Numbered from the stretch's first letter, positions 25,922-35,161 are shown. The stretch: 64,000 nucleotides of DNA from Kitasatospora sp. MMS16-BH015 (GCF_002943525.1 NZ_CP025394.1:8137001-8201000), one strand, 5' to 3'. Program-made: numbers and translations. Notes: generated from the letters alone by a model not told the origin.

Positions 25922-27271
25922 ATGGTCATGGATCCGGTGACGCAGTCGCTCACCGAGCTGCACCGGCGCGTGAGCGCCCTCCGGGGCGGCGAGGTCGCCG
26001 CGTACATCCCCAAGCTGGCCCAGGCTGACCCGGAGGACTTCGGCATCGCCCTCACCAGTATGGCGGGCCGGACCTACCAGGTGGGCAAGTCCGAGACCCG
26101 CTTCACCATCCAGTCGGTCTCCAAGCCCTTCGTCTACGCCTTGGCGCTGACGGACCTGGGGCCCGACGAGGTGCTCAAGCGCGTCGGTGCCGAGCCGAGC
26201 GGCGAGGCCTTCAACGCGATCAGTCTCGAGCCCGGCACCGGCCGCCCGGCCAATCCGATGGTCAACGCCGGGGCGATCGCCACCACCGCGCTGGTCAGGG
26301 CGGGGAGTCCGGCGGAGCGGTCCCGCCGCATCCTCGACTGGCTGTCCGCCTTCGCCGGTCGCCGGCTCGACCACGACGAGGAGGTCTACGCCTCCGAATC
26401 CGCGAGCGGTGACCGCAACCGGGCGCTGGCCTACCTGATGCGCTCGGCGGGCTCGCTGGAGGACGACCCGCACGAGGTGACCGACACCTACTTCCGTCAG
26501 TGCGCCGTCCGGGTCACGGCGGCGGATCTGTCGATCATGGCCGCCACGCTCGCGAAGGGGGGTCTGAACCCGGTCACCGGGCAGCGTGTCGTCGCCAAGG
26601 ACGTCGCGGTGCGGACCTTGGCGGTCATGGCCACCTGCGGGATGTACAACGGCGCCGGCCAGTGGCTGCTGAACGTCGGCCTGCCGGCCAAGAGCGGTGT
26701 GGCCGGCGGTCTGATCGCGGCCAGCCCGGGGCGGTTCGGGGTGGCGCTCTACAGCCCTCCGCTGGACGCCGAGGGCAACTCCGTGCGCGGGGTCGCGGCG
26801 CTCACCGAGATGTCGGAACGGTTTGCCCTGCACCTCATGCACGTCCCGGTGCACCTGACCTCCACCGTCACCGAGACCGTCACGGCCGCGCGATCCTCGC
26901 GGGCCCGCTCGGCCGCGGAGACGGAGGCCCTGGAGCAGGACGACCGGCGGATCGTCGTCATCGGGGCCCAGGGCGAGCTGGAGTTCACCGAGACCGAGCA
27001 GTTCCTGACCGAGGTGATGAGCGTGCTGCCCACGGCTCCCGGCGGGCTGGTCCTCGATCTCACCGCCGTCACCGGCATCAGCCCGGGTCCGGCGACCATG
27101 CTCGCCGCTGCCGTGGCGAACCTCGAGCAGCGCGGGCTGCTGGTCGCCGTCGCCGTCCAGCAGCCGTTCCTCGACCGGGCGGAGTGCCGCCCGGGCGCCT
27201 GGACCACCACCCGGGACGCAGCCGTGGCCTGGTGCGAGGACCGGCTCCTGGAGAGGGGCGCACCCCGATGA
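25922..27271 (+). CDS. glsA: Glutaminase (serine-type) fused to a STAS domain
   Basis: 449 aa, ATG 25922 with GGAGGAGGA upstream. The first about 310 residues are a beta-lactamase-fold glutaminase that hydrolyses glutamine to glutamate: catalytic Ser65-x-x-Lys68 in TIQSVSKPF, NPMVNAGAIA, ESASGDRNRAL, TDTYFRQC, CGMYNGAGQWLL and SGVAGG. The last about 110 residues (DDRRIVVIGAQGELEF...LVLDLTAVTGISPGPATML) form a STAS domain of the sulfate-transporter/anti-sigma-antagonist type, usually an NTP- or partner-sensing module. The fusion suggests allosteric or protein-partner control. It precedes the DUF11 surface-protein genes by 39 nt on the same strand, but a functional connection is not evident. 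Confidence 0.9.
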   Translation: MVMDPVTQSLTELHRRVSALRGGEVAAYIPKLAQADPEDFGIALTSMAGRTYQVGKSETRFTIQSVSKPFVYALALTDLGPDEVLKRVGAEPSGEAFNAISLEPGTGRPANPMVNAGAIATTALVRAGSPAERSRRILDWLSAFAGRRLDHDEEVYASESASGDRNRALAYLMRSAGSLEDDPHEVTDTYFRQCAVRVTAADLSIMAATLAKGGLNPVTGQRVVAKDVAVRTLAVMATCGMYNGAGQWLLNVGLPAKSGVAGGLIAASPGRFGVALYSPPLDAEGNSVRGVAALTEMSERFALHLMHVPVHLTSTVTETVTAARSSRARSAAETEALEQDDRRIVVIGAQGELEFTETEQFLTEVMSVLPTAPGGLVLDLTAVTGISPGPATMLAAAVANLEQRGLLVAVAVQQPFLDRAECRPGAWTTTRDAAVAWCEDRLLERGAPR

Positions 27272-27310
27272 GTGGAGTCCGGTGAGGCCACCACCGCCTG
27301 GAGATGACGA

Positions 27311-29479
27311 GTGAAGGCAGGCACCAAGGCGTACGCCTCCCGGAGGCCCGATCAGCCGACGAGGGGCCACCGGTTCGCAATGGCGGTGACGCCCGTGATG
27401 TCGGCCTTCGTGTTGGTCGGAGTCTGCGCCACCCCTGGCGGGTCGGCGGGGCTGAAGACGGTCGGCTGTGCGGAGGGTGGCACGAGTGCGGCCGTACACC
27501 TGCGATGCCAGGCTCCGCCGGGCGTGCCGCGCGCGGACGGGAGAGCGGCCCGAGGATCGCAGCAGGCCGAGACCACGGCCGGCACCGTCGATGCACGCTC
27601 GGACCTGCAGGCGCTGGGCCGCATCCGGTCCAGTCGGGTCGCCCCGGGGGAGACCTTCCGGTACACGATCACGGTGTTCAACCGCGGTCCCTCGGCGGCG
27701 AGGGACGTGGTGGTGACCGACCGCCTCCCCAAGGCACTGTCCTTCGTGTCCTCCGCCGACGGGTGCACGGCCGACGGGCAGAAGGTCACCTGCGGGCCGC
27801 TTCCGCTCCTCGCCCCGCTCGTCACCGCCTCCTGGGTCATCCTCGTCCGGCTGGACCCGGCCTACGGCGGCACCGGGTCGGACATCGCCAACCAGGCCAC
27901 CGTGGTCTCGGCGACCGCCGATCCCGTCCTCGCGGACAACACCGGCCCTCATCCGGGCGCCGGCCTGCCGGACGGGACGGCAACGGCGCCGCTCGCAGAC
28001 CTGGCGATCACCAAGAAACCGGCGGGGACCACCCCGGTGGCTCCCGGTGACACCTTCGGATACCTGATCAGCGTGGCCAACCACGGCCCGTCGACGGCGG
28101 AGACGGTGGCGGTGACCGACCGGCTGCCGGCCATGCTGAGCTTCGTCTCCTCCCCGGGCGGGTGCACCGGCCCGACGGACAGCTTCGGCGCGACGGTCAC
28201 CTGCCCGACCGTCGACAGCCTCGGGCCGGCCGACTCGAAGACCTATCCCGTCACCGTGCGCCTCGATCCCGCCTACGACGGGGACGGGTCGGACGTCGTC
28301 AACCGGGCGACGGTGAGTTCGGCGACGGCCGACCCGGTGCAGGGCAACAACACCGCCACGGTCACCGGCCTGCCCAATCCCGACTCGGCCGTCCACCCGG
28401 CCGCTCCGTCCGCAGACCTGAGCATCGCCGCCGCCGACGCCGCAGCGGTCCAGCCGGGCGGACGGACCACCGCCCTCTTCACGGTCGCCAACCACGGACC
28501 CTCCACCAGGAGGAAGCCCGCCACCGTCACCATCACGATGCCCGAACACATCACCGTCCCGGGCTCGGGCCTCCCACCGGGGTGCGCTGCATCCGACGGT
28601 GGCCGGCAGTTGCAGTGCGTCCTCGACCCGGGCGCGCTCTCCGTCAGCTTCCCGGTGCTCGTCTCACCGTCAGCACCGCCGGACAGCACACTCCGTGGCG
28701 GCAGCGCCGTGGTCCGGAGTCCGGAGGACGGCAACTCGGCCAACGACTCCGCCACCTGGGCGATCTCCACCCTGGCCGGGAGCGCCGACCTGGAGACCAC
28801 CAAGCGAGCGGTCCTCCCGGCCGGGAGGACCGCAGTCGCGCCCGGAGACGTGTTCACCTACCGCGTCACCGCGACCAACCACGGCCCGTCCGACGCGCGC
28901 GCCGTGAGGATCACCGACCCCCTCCCCGGCCCGCTGGCCCTCGTCTCGTCCACGGCCGGCTGCACTTCGACCGGCCGCACCGTCACCTGTCGCCCCGCCG
29001 GGGACCTGGCCGCAGGCGAAACAGTCCGGTTCGACCTCACCGTCAGACTCGCGGCGGACTTCCGCGGCACCGGAACGGATGTGGACAACATCGCCACCGC
29101 GATCTCGGACACCCCCGACCCCGTACGGGACAACAACTCCAACCGATCGGGCACCACCGGACCCGACGGTGGGCCGCTACCGGTGACGATCCCGCCGACG
29201 CCCACCCCCACCCCCACCCCCACGCCGACGCCCACGCCCACGCCGACGCCCACGCCGACGCCGAGCCCGCCGAAGCCCACGGCCCCACCCACCAGCGCGA
29301 GCGCCGCACCCTCCCCGCCGTACTTCCCCGACACGGGGGAGCTACCGGTGACCGGTGCCGAGCTGCCCGGCTGGCTCCCCACCACCATGGCCGGCTGCCT
29401 CCTCAGCGGAGCAGCGGGCGTACTGCTGGCCCGCCGGCTGGGCAGGCCCGCCCGCGGCCGCCACCGGGCCGGATCATGA
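27311..29479 (+). CDS. DUF11-repeat surface protein with LPVTG anchor
   Basis: 722 aa, GTG 27311 with GGAG seven nucleotides upstream; signal peptide within residues about 20-55. At least four DUF11-type beta-sandwich repeats follow (each about 115-130 residues) with the recurring pattern VAPG(E/D)TF.Y, FVSS..GCT, VTCGP and LDPAYGG.GSDI.N. A spacer of Pro-Thr dipeptides (roughly residues 630-650) leads to PDTGELPVTG, a hydrophobic helix and a basic tail, an LPxTG-class wall-anchoring signal; PDTG ahead of it is a second near-match. It is followed without gap by another DUF11 gene (ATGA overlap). It should be a wall-anchored adhesin or filament base. Sortase is not encoded nearby. Confidence 0.87.
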   Translation: MKAGTKAYASRRPDQPTRGHRFAMAVTPVMSAFVLVGVCATPGGSAGLKTVGCAEGGTSAAVHLRCQAPPGVPRADGRAARGSQQAETTAGTVDARSDLQALGRIRSSRVAPGETFRYTITVFNRGPSAARDVVVTDRLPKALSFVSSADGCTADGQKVTCGPLPLLAPLVTASWVILVRLDPAYGGTGSDIANQATVVSATADPVLADNTGPHPGAGLPDGTATAPLADLAITKKPAGTTPVAPGDTFGYLISVANHGPSTAETVAVTDRLPAMLSFVSSPGGCTGPTDSFGATVTCPTVDSLGPADSKTYPVTVRLDPAYDGDGSDVVNRATVSSATADPVQGNNTATVTGLPNPDSAVHPAAPSADLSIAAADAAAVQPGGRTTALFTVANHGPSTRRKPATVTITMPEHITVPGSGLPPGCAASDGGRQLQCVLDPGALSVSFPVLVSPSAPPDSTLRGGSAVVRSPEDGNSANDSATWAISTLAGSADLETTKRAVLPAGRTAVAPGDVFTYRVTATNHGPSDARAVRITDPLPGPLALVSSTAGCTSTGRTVTCRPAGDLAAGETVRFDLTVRLAADFRGTGTDVDNIATAISDTPDPVRDNNSNRSGTTGPDGGPLPVTIPPTPTPTPTPTPTPTPTPTPTPTPSPPKPTAPPTSASAAPSPPYFPDTGELPVTGAELPGWLPTTMAGCLLSGAAGVLLARRLGRPARGRHRAGS
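29194..29263 (+). repeat. In-frame Pro-Thr dipeptide repeat tract
   Basis: CCCACC/CCGACG/CCCACG hexamer units in tandem encode about 12 Thr-Pro pairs in the wall-spanning spacer just before the LPVTG signal. It could vary in length by slippage between strains. Confidence 0.75.
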
Positions 29480-31647
29480 GCCGGCCACGCCGCGCCTGGG
29501 CCCGGAACCTCCGAGAGCCCGCCGCAGCGCGTCCCGGCCCCGGCCGACCGGGTCAGCTCCGTTCCGTCGCCGCCGTCCTGCTGGCCGTGCTGGCCGTCCT
29601 GGCCCTGGTCACCTCCTCCGCCACCGGTGCCGCGCCCCGGACCCGTATACGCTCGCCGCACGGCGGAGCGGCCCACCGCGGCACCGTCACGTTCCCCGTG
29701 CACGAGACCTTCGACTCCGCCACCAACAGCGGGAAGACCTCCGGCGCGGTGACGTTCGACAGCGGCTGGATGCGGCTGACCAGGGCCTCCGCCAGTCAGA
29801 CCGGCTCCTGGGTGATGACGGACGGCTTCCCGGCGGACCTGGGCATCATCGCCGAGTTCCAGTACGCCACCTGGGGCGGCACCAGCTTCGACGGCAAGCG
29901 CGGCGACGGGATGGCCTTCTTCCTCGCCGACGGCAGTGCCGTGAACGGTGTGGGTGCCCTCGGCGGAGCCCTGGGCTACGCGTGCAGCGGGAGCTCGACC
30001 ACGTGCACCACCAACGGTGTCCCCGGGGCGTTCCTGGGCGTCGGTCTGGACGAGTTCGGCAACTTCTCCTCCTCCACCATCGGCAACGGCGGACCGGGAT
30101 CGGCCGCGAACACCATCGTGTTGCGCGGCGGCGGCGACAAGACGACCGGATACCGCTACGGCAAGGGCGTCGCGGGCCCCGGCGGGTCCGTCGAGACGGG
30201 CAGCCGGGACAAGCTGCGCACGATCCGGATCTCCATCCGGCCCAGCGGCGGCAAGGTGCTGTTCTCGCTCTGGTCGGACAGCGGGCCGGGCACCTCCCTC
30301 ACCCAGCTGATCACCGACTTCGACGTCACGACGATCACCAGCCAGCCGAAGCTGCCCGCCACGCTCAAGGTCGGTTTCTCCGCCGGGACGGGTGGGGCGA
30401 CCAACAACCACGAGATCGCGGACCTCACGATCAACGTCCCGGCCAACCTGTCCGTCACCATGGCCGGTTCACCCGCCACCGTCCGAGCCGGCGCCGACCC
30501 GGTGACGTACACGGTCACCGTGTCCAACGACGCCACCAACGACGTCACGGGCGCACTCGTCCGGGTGACCGTACCGGCACTGACGGGCGTGACCTGGAGG
30601 TGCACCGCGTCCACGGGGAGCTCCTGCGCAGCGGCGTCCGGCAGCGGAGCGCCCGACACCACCGCCAACCTGAAACGCAGCGGCACCGCGACGTACACCG
30701 TCACGGGGACCGCCCCACCCTCACCGACCACGATCACCGCCACGGCGACGGTCACCGCGCCGGCCGACCGTGTCGATACGAACTCGGCCGACAACTCCGC
30801 CACGGCCGTCACCCGGGTCACGGCGGGCCCCGCCGACATCGCGACCGCCAAGGTGAGCCTCGGCCAAGGGCCGGTGATCCCGGGACAGACCTTCGCCTAC
30901 CGGATCACCACCAGCAACCTCGGGCCGGCCGACACCACCAACGTCACCATGACGGACCTGCTACCGAGCCCGCTCCTCCACGTCTCCTCCTCGCCGACCT
31001 GCGCCGTGAGCGGCCGGACGGTCACCTGCGGCCCCGTCGCGTCCTTGAAGGTGGCGGAGGCAGCGTCCTGGACGGTCACGGTGCGCCTCGATCCGGCCTA
31101 CACCGGCAACGGCGGCGACGTACTGAACACCGCGACCTCGAGCTCGGACGCGGTCGACCCCGCGCCGGGCAACAACACCAGCGCGGCGGTCGGGCCACCC
31201 GGTGGCACGGCGGCGGCCCAGGCCGACCTCTCCGCGGCGAAGAAGACGGCCACGAGCACGCCGGTAGGCCCTGGGGAGACCTTCGCCTACCAGGTGGCCG
31301 TCTCCAACGCGGGCCCCTCCCAGGCGGCGAACGTCAAGGCGACCGACGCCCTTCCGGCGATGCTGTCGTTCGTCTCCTCCACGGACGGCTGTAGTGCCAC
31401 GGGCTCCTCCGTGACCTGTGCCGCCACCGACCCGCTCGCTCCGGGCGCGGCCAAGACCTGGGCGTTCACCGTGCGACTCGACCCCGCCTACCAGGGAGAC
31501 GGCTCGGACATCCGCAACACGGCGACGGCGGTGTCGACCACCCAGGACCCCGACCCCGCGAACAACACGAGCCCGCCCGCCGGACCGCCCGGCGGCACCG
31601 TCAGCTCATCGCAGGCCGACCTGGGTGTCGGAAAGACCATCCCCTGA
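29476..31647 (+). CDS. Secreted L-type-lectin plus DUF11-repeat protein
   Basis: 723 aa, ATG 29476 overlapping the preceding stop by four bases. The signal peptide ends near SSATGAA (about residue 52). An L-type-lectin-like sandwich occupies about 70-320 (FYATWGGTSFDGKRGDGMAFFLAD-like run, LGVGLDEFGNFS, FSAGTGGATNNHEIADL). Three DUF11-type repeats follow: one divergent (SVTMAGSPATVRAGADPVTYT...), two canonical (PGQTFAYRITTSN, PGETFAYQVAVSN). The chain ends SQADLGVGKTIP, exactly the strand that opens every DUF11 repeat here, and stops before its VAPGETF partner. There is no membrane anchor or sorting signal, so retention must come from a partner such as the wall-anchored protein upstream. It may act as a carbohydrate-binding tip. 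Confidence 0.82.
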   Translation: MSRPRRAWARNLREPAAARPGPGRPGQLRSVAAVLLAVLAVLALVTSSATGAAPRTRIRSPHGGAAHRGTVTFPVHETFDSATNSGKTSGAVTFDSGWMRLTRASASQTGSWVMTDGFPADLGIIAEFQYATWGGTSFDGKRGDGMAFFLADGSAVNGVGALGGALGYACSGSSTTCTTNGVPGAFLGVGLDEFGNFSSSTIGNGGPGSAANTIVLRGGGDKTTGYRYGKGVAGPGGSVETGSRDKLRTIRISIRPSGGKVLFSLWSDSGPGTSLTQLITDFDVTTITSQPKLPATLKVGFSAGTGGATNNHEIADLTINVPANLSVTMAGSPATVRAGADPVTYTVTVSNDATNDVTGALVRVTVPALTGVTWRCTASTGSSCAAASGSGAPDTTANLKRSGTATYTVTGTAPPSPTTITATATVTAPADRVDTNSADNSATAVTRVTAGPADIATAKVSLGQGPVIPGQTFAYRITTSNLGPADTTNVTMTDLLPSPLLHVSSSPTCAVSGRTVTCGPVASLKVAEAASWTVTVRLDPAYTGNGGDVLNTATSSSDAVDPAPGNNTSAAVGPPGGTAAAQADLSAAKKTATSTPVGPGETFAYQVAVSNAGPSQAANVKATDALPAMLSFVSSTDGCSATGSSVTCAATDPLAPGAAKTWAFTVRLDPAYQGDGSDIRNTATAVSTTQDPDPANNTSPPAGPPGGTVSSSQADLGVGKTIP

Positions 31648-31732
31648 CCCCGGCCGGCACCGGTGCTCCCCGGTCCGACCGTCACCTCCGCTCCTCCGGC
31701 CGAGGGCTGTCCCGACAACGAAGCAGGAACCG

Positions 31733-33793
31733 ATGCGCACGATGAGAACCTCCGGTCGGCGGTGGCCGACACGCCGTCTGGCAGCAGGCACGCTGGCGGC
31801 GGTGATGTCCCTGTGGCCGGCCGCCCCGGCTGTCGCGGCCCTGCCCGCGGTGGCGCCGGGTGAGACCTTCACCTACACGCTGAGCTCAAGGAACGCCGGC
31901 CCGTCGGTGGCCCGGAACGTCATGGTGCACGACACCCTGCCGGCCGGCATCACCTTCGTCTCCTCCGATGACGGGTGCACCGCCGTCGGCCAGAAGGTGT
32001 CCTGCGGGCCGGTGGACCTCGCGGTCGGCGTGACCAAGAGCTGGAGCATCCTGGTCAGGCTGAGCCCCTCCTACGAGGGCGACGGTTCGGACCTGGGGAA
32101 CGTCGCCAGCACGAACTCGGATGCCAACGACCCGGCGCAGGCGAACAACACCAATCCGCCCGTACGGCCGGACGGCCCTTTCGACCGCAAGTCGGACCTG
32201 TCCACCACCAAGACCGGGGTGGGGACCGGGCCCGTGGTTGCCGGACAGCAGTTCGAGTACCTGATCACCACCAAGAACAGCGGCCCGTCCGACGCTCCCA
32301 ACGCGATGGCCACCGACAAGCTGCCTGCCGCCATCTCCTTCGTCTCCTCGGCGGACGGCTGCACGGCCACCGGCCAGACGGTGACCTGCGGGCCCGTCAA
32401 GACGCTCGCGGCCGGCAGCTCCACCTCGTGGAAGATCAAGGTCCAACTGGCGTCCTCCTACCGGGGCGACGGCACCGACCTGAAGAACACGGCAACCTCC
32501 AAGTCCGACGCCGCCGACCCCGACCCCTCGAACAACACCAGCAAGCCCGCCGACCCGCCGGGAGGACTGTCCGGCCCCGAGGCCGACCTGTCGGTGGTCA
32601 AGAAGGCGGCGACCGACACCCCGGTCGCCCCCGGCGAGACCTTCGACTACCGGATCACGACCACCAACCGCGGCCCGTCGGATGCCACCGTCGTCACCGC
32701 GACCGACAAGCTGCCCGCGATGCTCGGCTTCGTGTCCTCGCCCGACGGCTGCACGGCCGCCGGAGCGACCGTCACCTGCGGTCCGCAGCCGAGCCTCGGC
32801 GCGGGCGACTCCCTCACCTGGACCATCAAGGTCAAGATCGCCCCCGGTTACCGGGGAGACGGCTCGGACATCCTCAACACGGCCACGGTGGGCTCGGCCA
32901 CCAAGGATCCCGTCCCCGCGAACAACACCAGCGCCGCGGCCGGCCCTCCTGGCGCCAAGGTCAACCCGCCGACCGCGGACCTGGGGATCACCAAGAAGGC
33001 GGTGGGCACCACGCCACCGACACCGGGCGCGACCTTCGACTACCTCATCACGATCGTCAACAACGGTCCCTCCGCCGACGCCTACAACGTGACCCTTGCC
33101 GACAAGCTGCCCGTGGAACTGCGGTACGTGTCCTCCACCCCGGCCGGCTGCACCGAGACCGGCTCCGTCGTCTCCTGTACCCGGTCCACGCCGCTGAAGG
33201 TCGGGGAGAGCGAGCAGTACGTCCTCACCGTCAGGCTCGACGCGGCCTACCGGGGAGACGGCAAGAACCTGAAGAACTCGGCCAAGGTGACCGCCGACAA
33301 CATCGACCCCAGGACCGACAACGACACCTCCACCGCCGACCTGCCCGGCGGTGGAGCAGGCACCCCCAGCGCCGACGTCTCCACCGCCAAGGAGACCGTC
33401 ACCACCACCCCGGTCGCACCCGGTGAGACCTTCCAGTACGCGGTGACCGCGACCGACAACGGACCCTCCGACGCGCTCAACGTCGTCCTGCGGGACACCC
33501 TCCCCGCACAGTTGGCGTTCGTCTCCTCCGACGACGGCTGCACCGCCGTCGGCAAGGCCGTCACCTGCGGGCCTGCTGCCATCGCCTCCGGCACCTCCCA
33601 CCGCTGGGTGTTCACCGTCCAGCTGGACCCCGCCTACGTCGGCAACGGCTCCGACATCCGCAACATCGCCACCGCGACCTCCGACACCCAGGATCCCAAC
33701 CCGGACAACAACACCAGCAACCCCGCCGGCCCGCCCGGGAACCTCGTCAAGACTCCCGAGGCCGACCTGGTGATCGACAAGAAGCCCTCCTGA
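31733..33793 (+). CDS. Secreted DUF11-repeat protein (five repeats)
   Basis: 686 aa, ATG 31733 with AGGA upstream (a second ATG at 31742 is in frame). The signal peptide ends near AAPAVAA (about residue 36). Five repeats follow with highly similar elements (PGETFTY, FVSSDDGCTA, VTCGP, GDGSDL.N.A). The mature N-terminus begins at LPAVAPGETFTY and lacks the opening strand (ADLxxxKK) present in repeats two to five. The chain ends with that strand alone, EADLVIDKKPS. Thus it is a repeat array shifted by one strand. No anchor is present. It starts 85 nt after the lectin-DUF11 gene and is likely the third gene of one operon. Confidence 0.82.
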   Translation: MRTMRTSGRRWPTRRLAAGTLAAVMSLWPAAPAVAALPAVAPGETFTYTLSSRNAGPSVARNVMVHDTLPAGITFVSSDDGCTAVGQKVSCGPVDLAVGVTKSWSILVRLSPSYEGDGSDLGNVASTNSDANDPAQANNTNPPVRPDGPFDRKSDLSTTKTGVGTGPVVAGQQFEYLITTKNSGPSDAPNAMATDKLPAAISFVSSADGCTATGQTVTCGPVKTLAAGSSTSWKIKVQLASSYRGDGTDLKNTATSKSDAADPDPSNNTSKPADPPGGLSGPEADLSVVKKAATDTPVAPGETFDYRITTTNRGPSDATVVTATDKLPAMLGFVSSPDGCTAAGATVTCGPQPSLGAGDSLTWTIKVKIAPGYRGDGSDILNTATVGSATKDPVPANNTSAAAGPPGAKVNPPTADLGITKKAVGTTPPTPGATFDYLITIVNNGPSADAYNVTLADKLPVELRYVSSTPAGCTETGSVVSCTRSTPLKVGESEQYVLTVRLDAAYRGDGKNLKNSAKVTADNIDPRTDNDTSTADLPGGGAGTPSADVSTAKETVTTTPVAPGETFQYAVTATDNGPSDALNVVLRDTLPAQLAFVSSDDGCTAVGKAVTCGPAAIASGTSHRWVFTVQLDPAYVGNGSDIRNIATATSDTQDPNPDNNTSNPAGPPGNLVKTPEADLVIDKKPS

Positions 33794-34007
33794 AACCGAT
33801 CACGACCAGGAGGCGGGCAGACAGCGCCCGTGGACGGGACACATCGTCCTGGCGAGCGGGCGCCGACCACTCGGCATTCCCGGCCGGTCATCCGTTCGAT
33901 GCCGTCCTGGTGCGTCGACCCCGGAGGTCCGGGACGCTCGGAGGTGGAGAAACCACTCTCCGTACACGCTCGACGAGCGTCACCCTGCAACGAGACGGAT
34001 TCCCTCC

Positions 34008-34742
34008 ATGACGCCCCCTTCTCGCAAGCCCAGCGTCCGCGTGGCCCTGGCACTCGCGGTCGCGACCGCCGTCACGGTCACGGCCGCCGGCCCGGCCTCG
34101 GCTCTCGCGCACCCGGGCGCCCACGGTGCCCGCCCCAGCTTCAGTGCCCCGGCCGCCGGTGGCGCTTCGGCGCCTGCGCAGCGCGCACTGCCCTCCTGCT
34201 CCATCCCGGTCATCGGCCCGCTCTTCGAATCCTCCGCCACCGCGTTCGAGGGCGTCACCACACCGCTCACCACCCTGCTGGACAGCCTGGCGCGCGACGG
34301 GATCCTGTCCCAGCAGGACCGCGGCTACCTGCCGCCGGAAGTGGTCGCCTTCTACGACGGGTTGACCGCGGAGGACAAGCAGATCCTTCAGGAGCTGATC
34401 GGCCAGCTGCCCTCGTTCCAGACGGAGGAGCAACTCCTCGAGTACCTCCAGAGTCGGTCGCAGCGTCTCTACGACGGAGCAGTCGGCCTGCGCAATCTGC
34501 TGAAAGAGAAGGTGGACCGCCTCGTCCCGGAGGCCAAGGATTTCGTCAACGGTGCGGTGGAGACGATTCGCAGCCTCGTGCCCAAGAGCGGTGAATGCCC
34601 GTCCGTACCGGAGCTGGTGAGAAACCTTCGCGAGATCGTCGCCAAGTACCGGGCGCTTTCCGAGGAAGCCCGAGCGAGCCTCCAGGACAACTTCCCGTTC
34701 ATCGTGGCTCTCATCGGCCAGATCCGGGCCATCCTGTTCTGA
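34008..34742 (+). CDS. Secreted nematode-type fatty acid and retinol-binding (FAR-like) protein
   Basis: 244 aa, ATG 34008. Signal peptide to about residue 33, a Pro/Ala-rich linker, then an alpha-helical domain at about 107-240. The domain matches the nematode FAR pattern as remembered: YLPPEVVAFYDGLTAEDKQIL (107-127, including the kinase-like TAED site), QRLYDGAVGLRNLLKEKV, RLVPEAKDFVNGAVETIRSL, then KYRALSEEARASLQDNFPFI. FAR proteins are helical, secreted, and bind fatty acids and retinol in an internal cavity. Two cysteines (64 and 197) may pair. It follows the DUF11 operon on the same strand. Families of this type are best known from nematodes, so a bacterial member is notable. The assignment is by pattern match only. 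Confidence 0.75.
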   Translation: MTPPSRKPSVRVALALAVATAVTVTAAGPASALAHPGAHGARPSFSAPAAGGASAPAQRALPSCSIPVIGPLFESSATAFEGVTTPLTTLLDSLARDGILSQQDRGYLPPEVVAFYDGLTAEDKQILQELIGQLPSFQTEEQLLEYLQSRSQRLYDGAVGLRNLLKEKVDRLVPEAKDFVNGAVETIRSLVPKSGECPSVPELVRNLREIVAKYRALSEEARASLQDNFPFIVALIGQIRAILF

Positions 34743-34843
34743 TCGGGCTCGCCGCAGCCGCGCTCGTCAGCGGGGTCCGCTGGTGATCGCCGGGTGGGGC
34801 CGGAAGGTCCTGGCCACAGCGGTCACTCTGCGGGCCCCGCACG

Positions 34844-35161
34844 CTAGCCGAGGTGGCTCCTGCCGCCGTGTTCCATGACCCGACGTTCGAGGTGGTCCCG
34901 GGCCGCCGTGCAGGCGTCGAGCTGGCGGCGGCCGAAGGTGGCGGTCCAACTGGAGCTGGTGGCCCGGTCGGTGACGAGCTCGAGGAATCCGGGGCTCAGG
35001 CGGCTCGGCGACCGCCAACGGACACCCCGGATGCTGTCCACCCGGATCTTCTGGTAGGCGTTCTGCGGTTTCCCGCGGCGGACTCGATGGAAGGTGACAG
35101 AGAGGTCATCCACGGTGATCAACCACTCCCTGGTCGTCACCTGGAACAGGCCCTGGTTCAT
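34844..35161 (-). CDS. Small PH-like (DUF4429-type) protein
   Basis: 105 aa from ATG 35161 with GAGGG upstream; the open frame runs further but without a signal. It is soluble, with a beta-rich pattern WLITVDDLSVTFHRV, KIRVDSIRGVRW, GFLELVTD, and a final helix (LDACTAARDHLERRV). This resembles bacterial PH-like or DUF4429 domains, which are usually single or tandem copies of about 100 residues. It converges with the FAR-like gene and is divergent from dxs. Function unknown; the family call is tentative. Confidence 0.6.
   Translation of the reverse strand: MNQGLFQVTTREWLITVDDLSVTFHRVRRGKPQNAYQKIRVDSIRGVRWRSPSRLSPGFLELVTDRATSSSWTATFGRRQLDACTAARDHLERRVMEHGGRSHLG

Noticed and set aside
25298..28549. 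A minus-strand open frame of about 1,083 codons opposite the prenyl synthase, glutaminase and first DUF11 gene
   Set aside because: It spans three well-supported plus-strand genes, has only compositional low complexity, and starts without a ribosome site.
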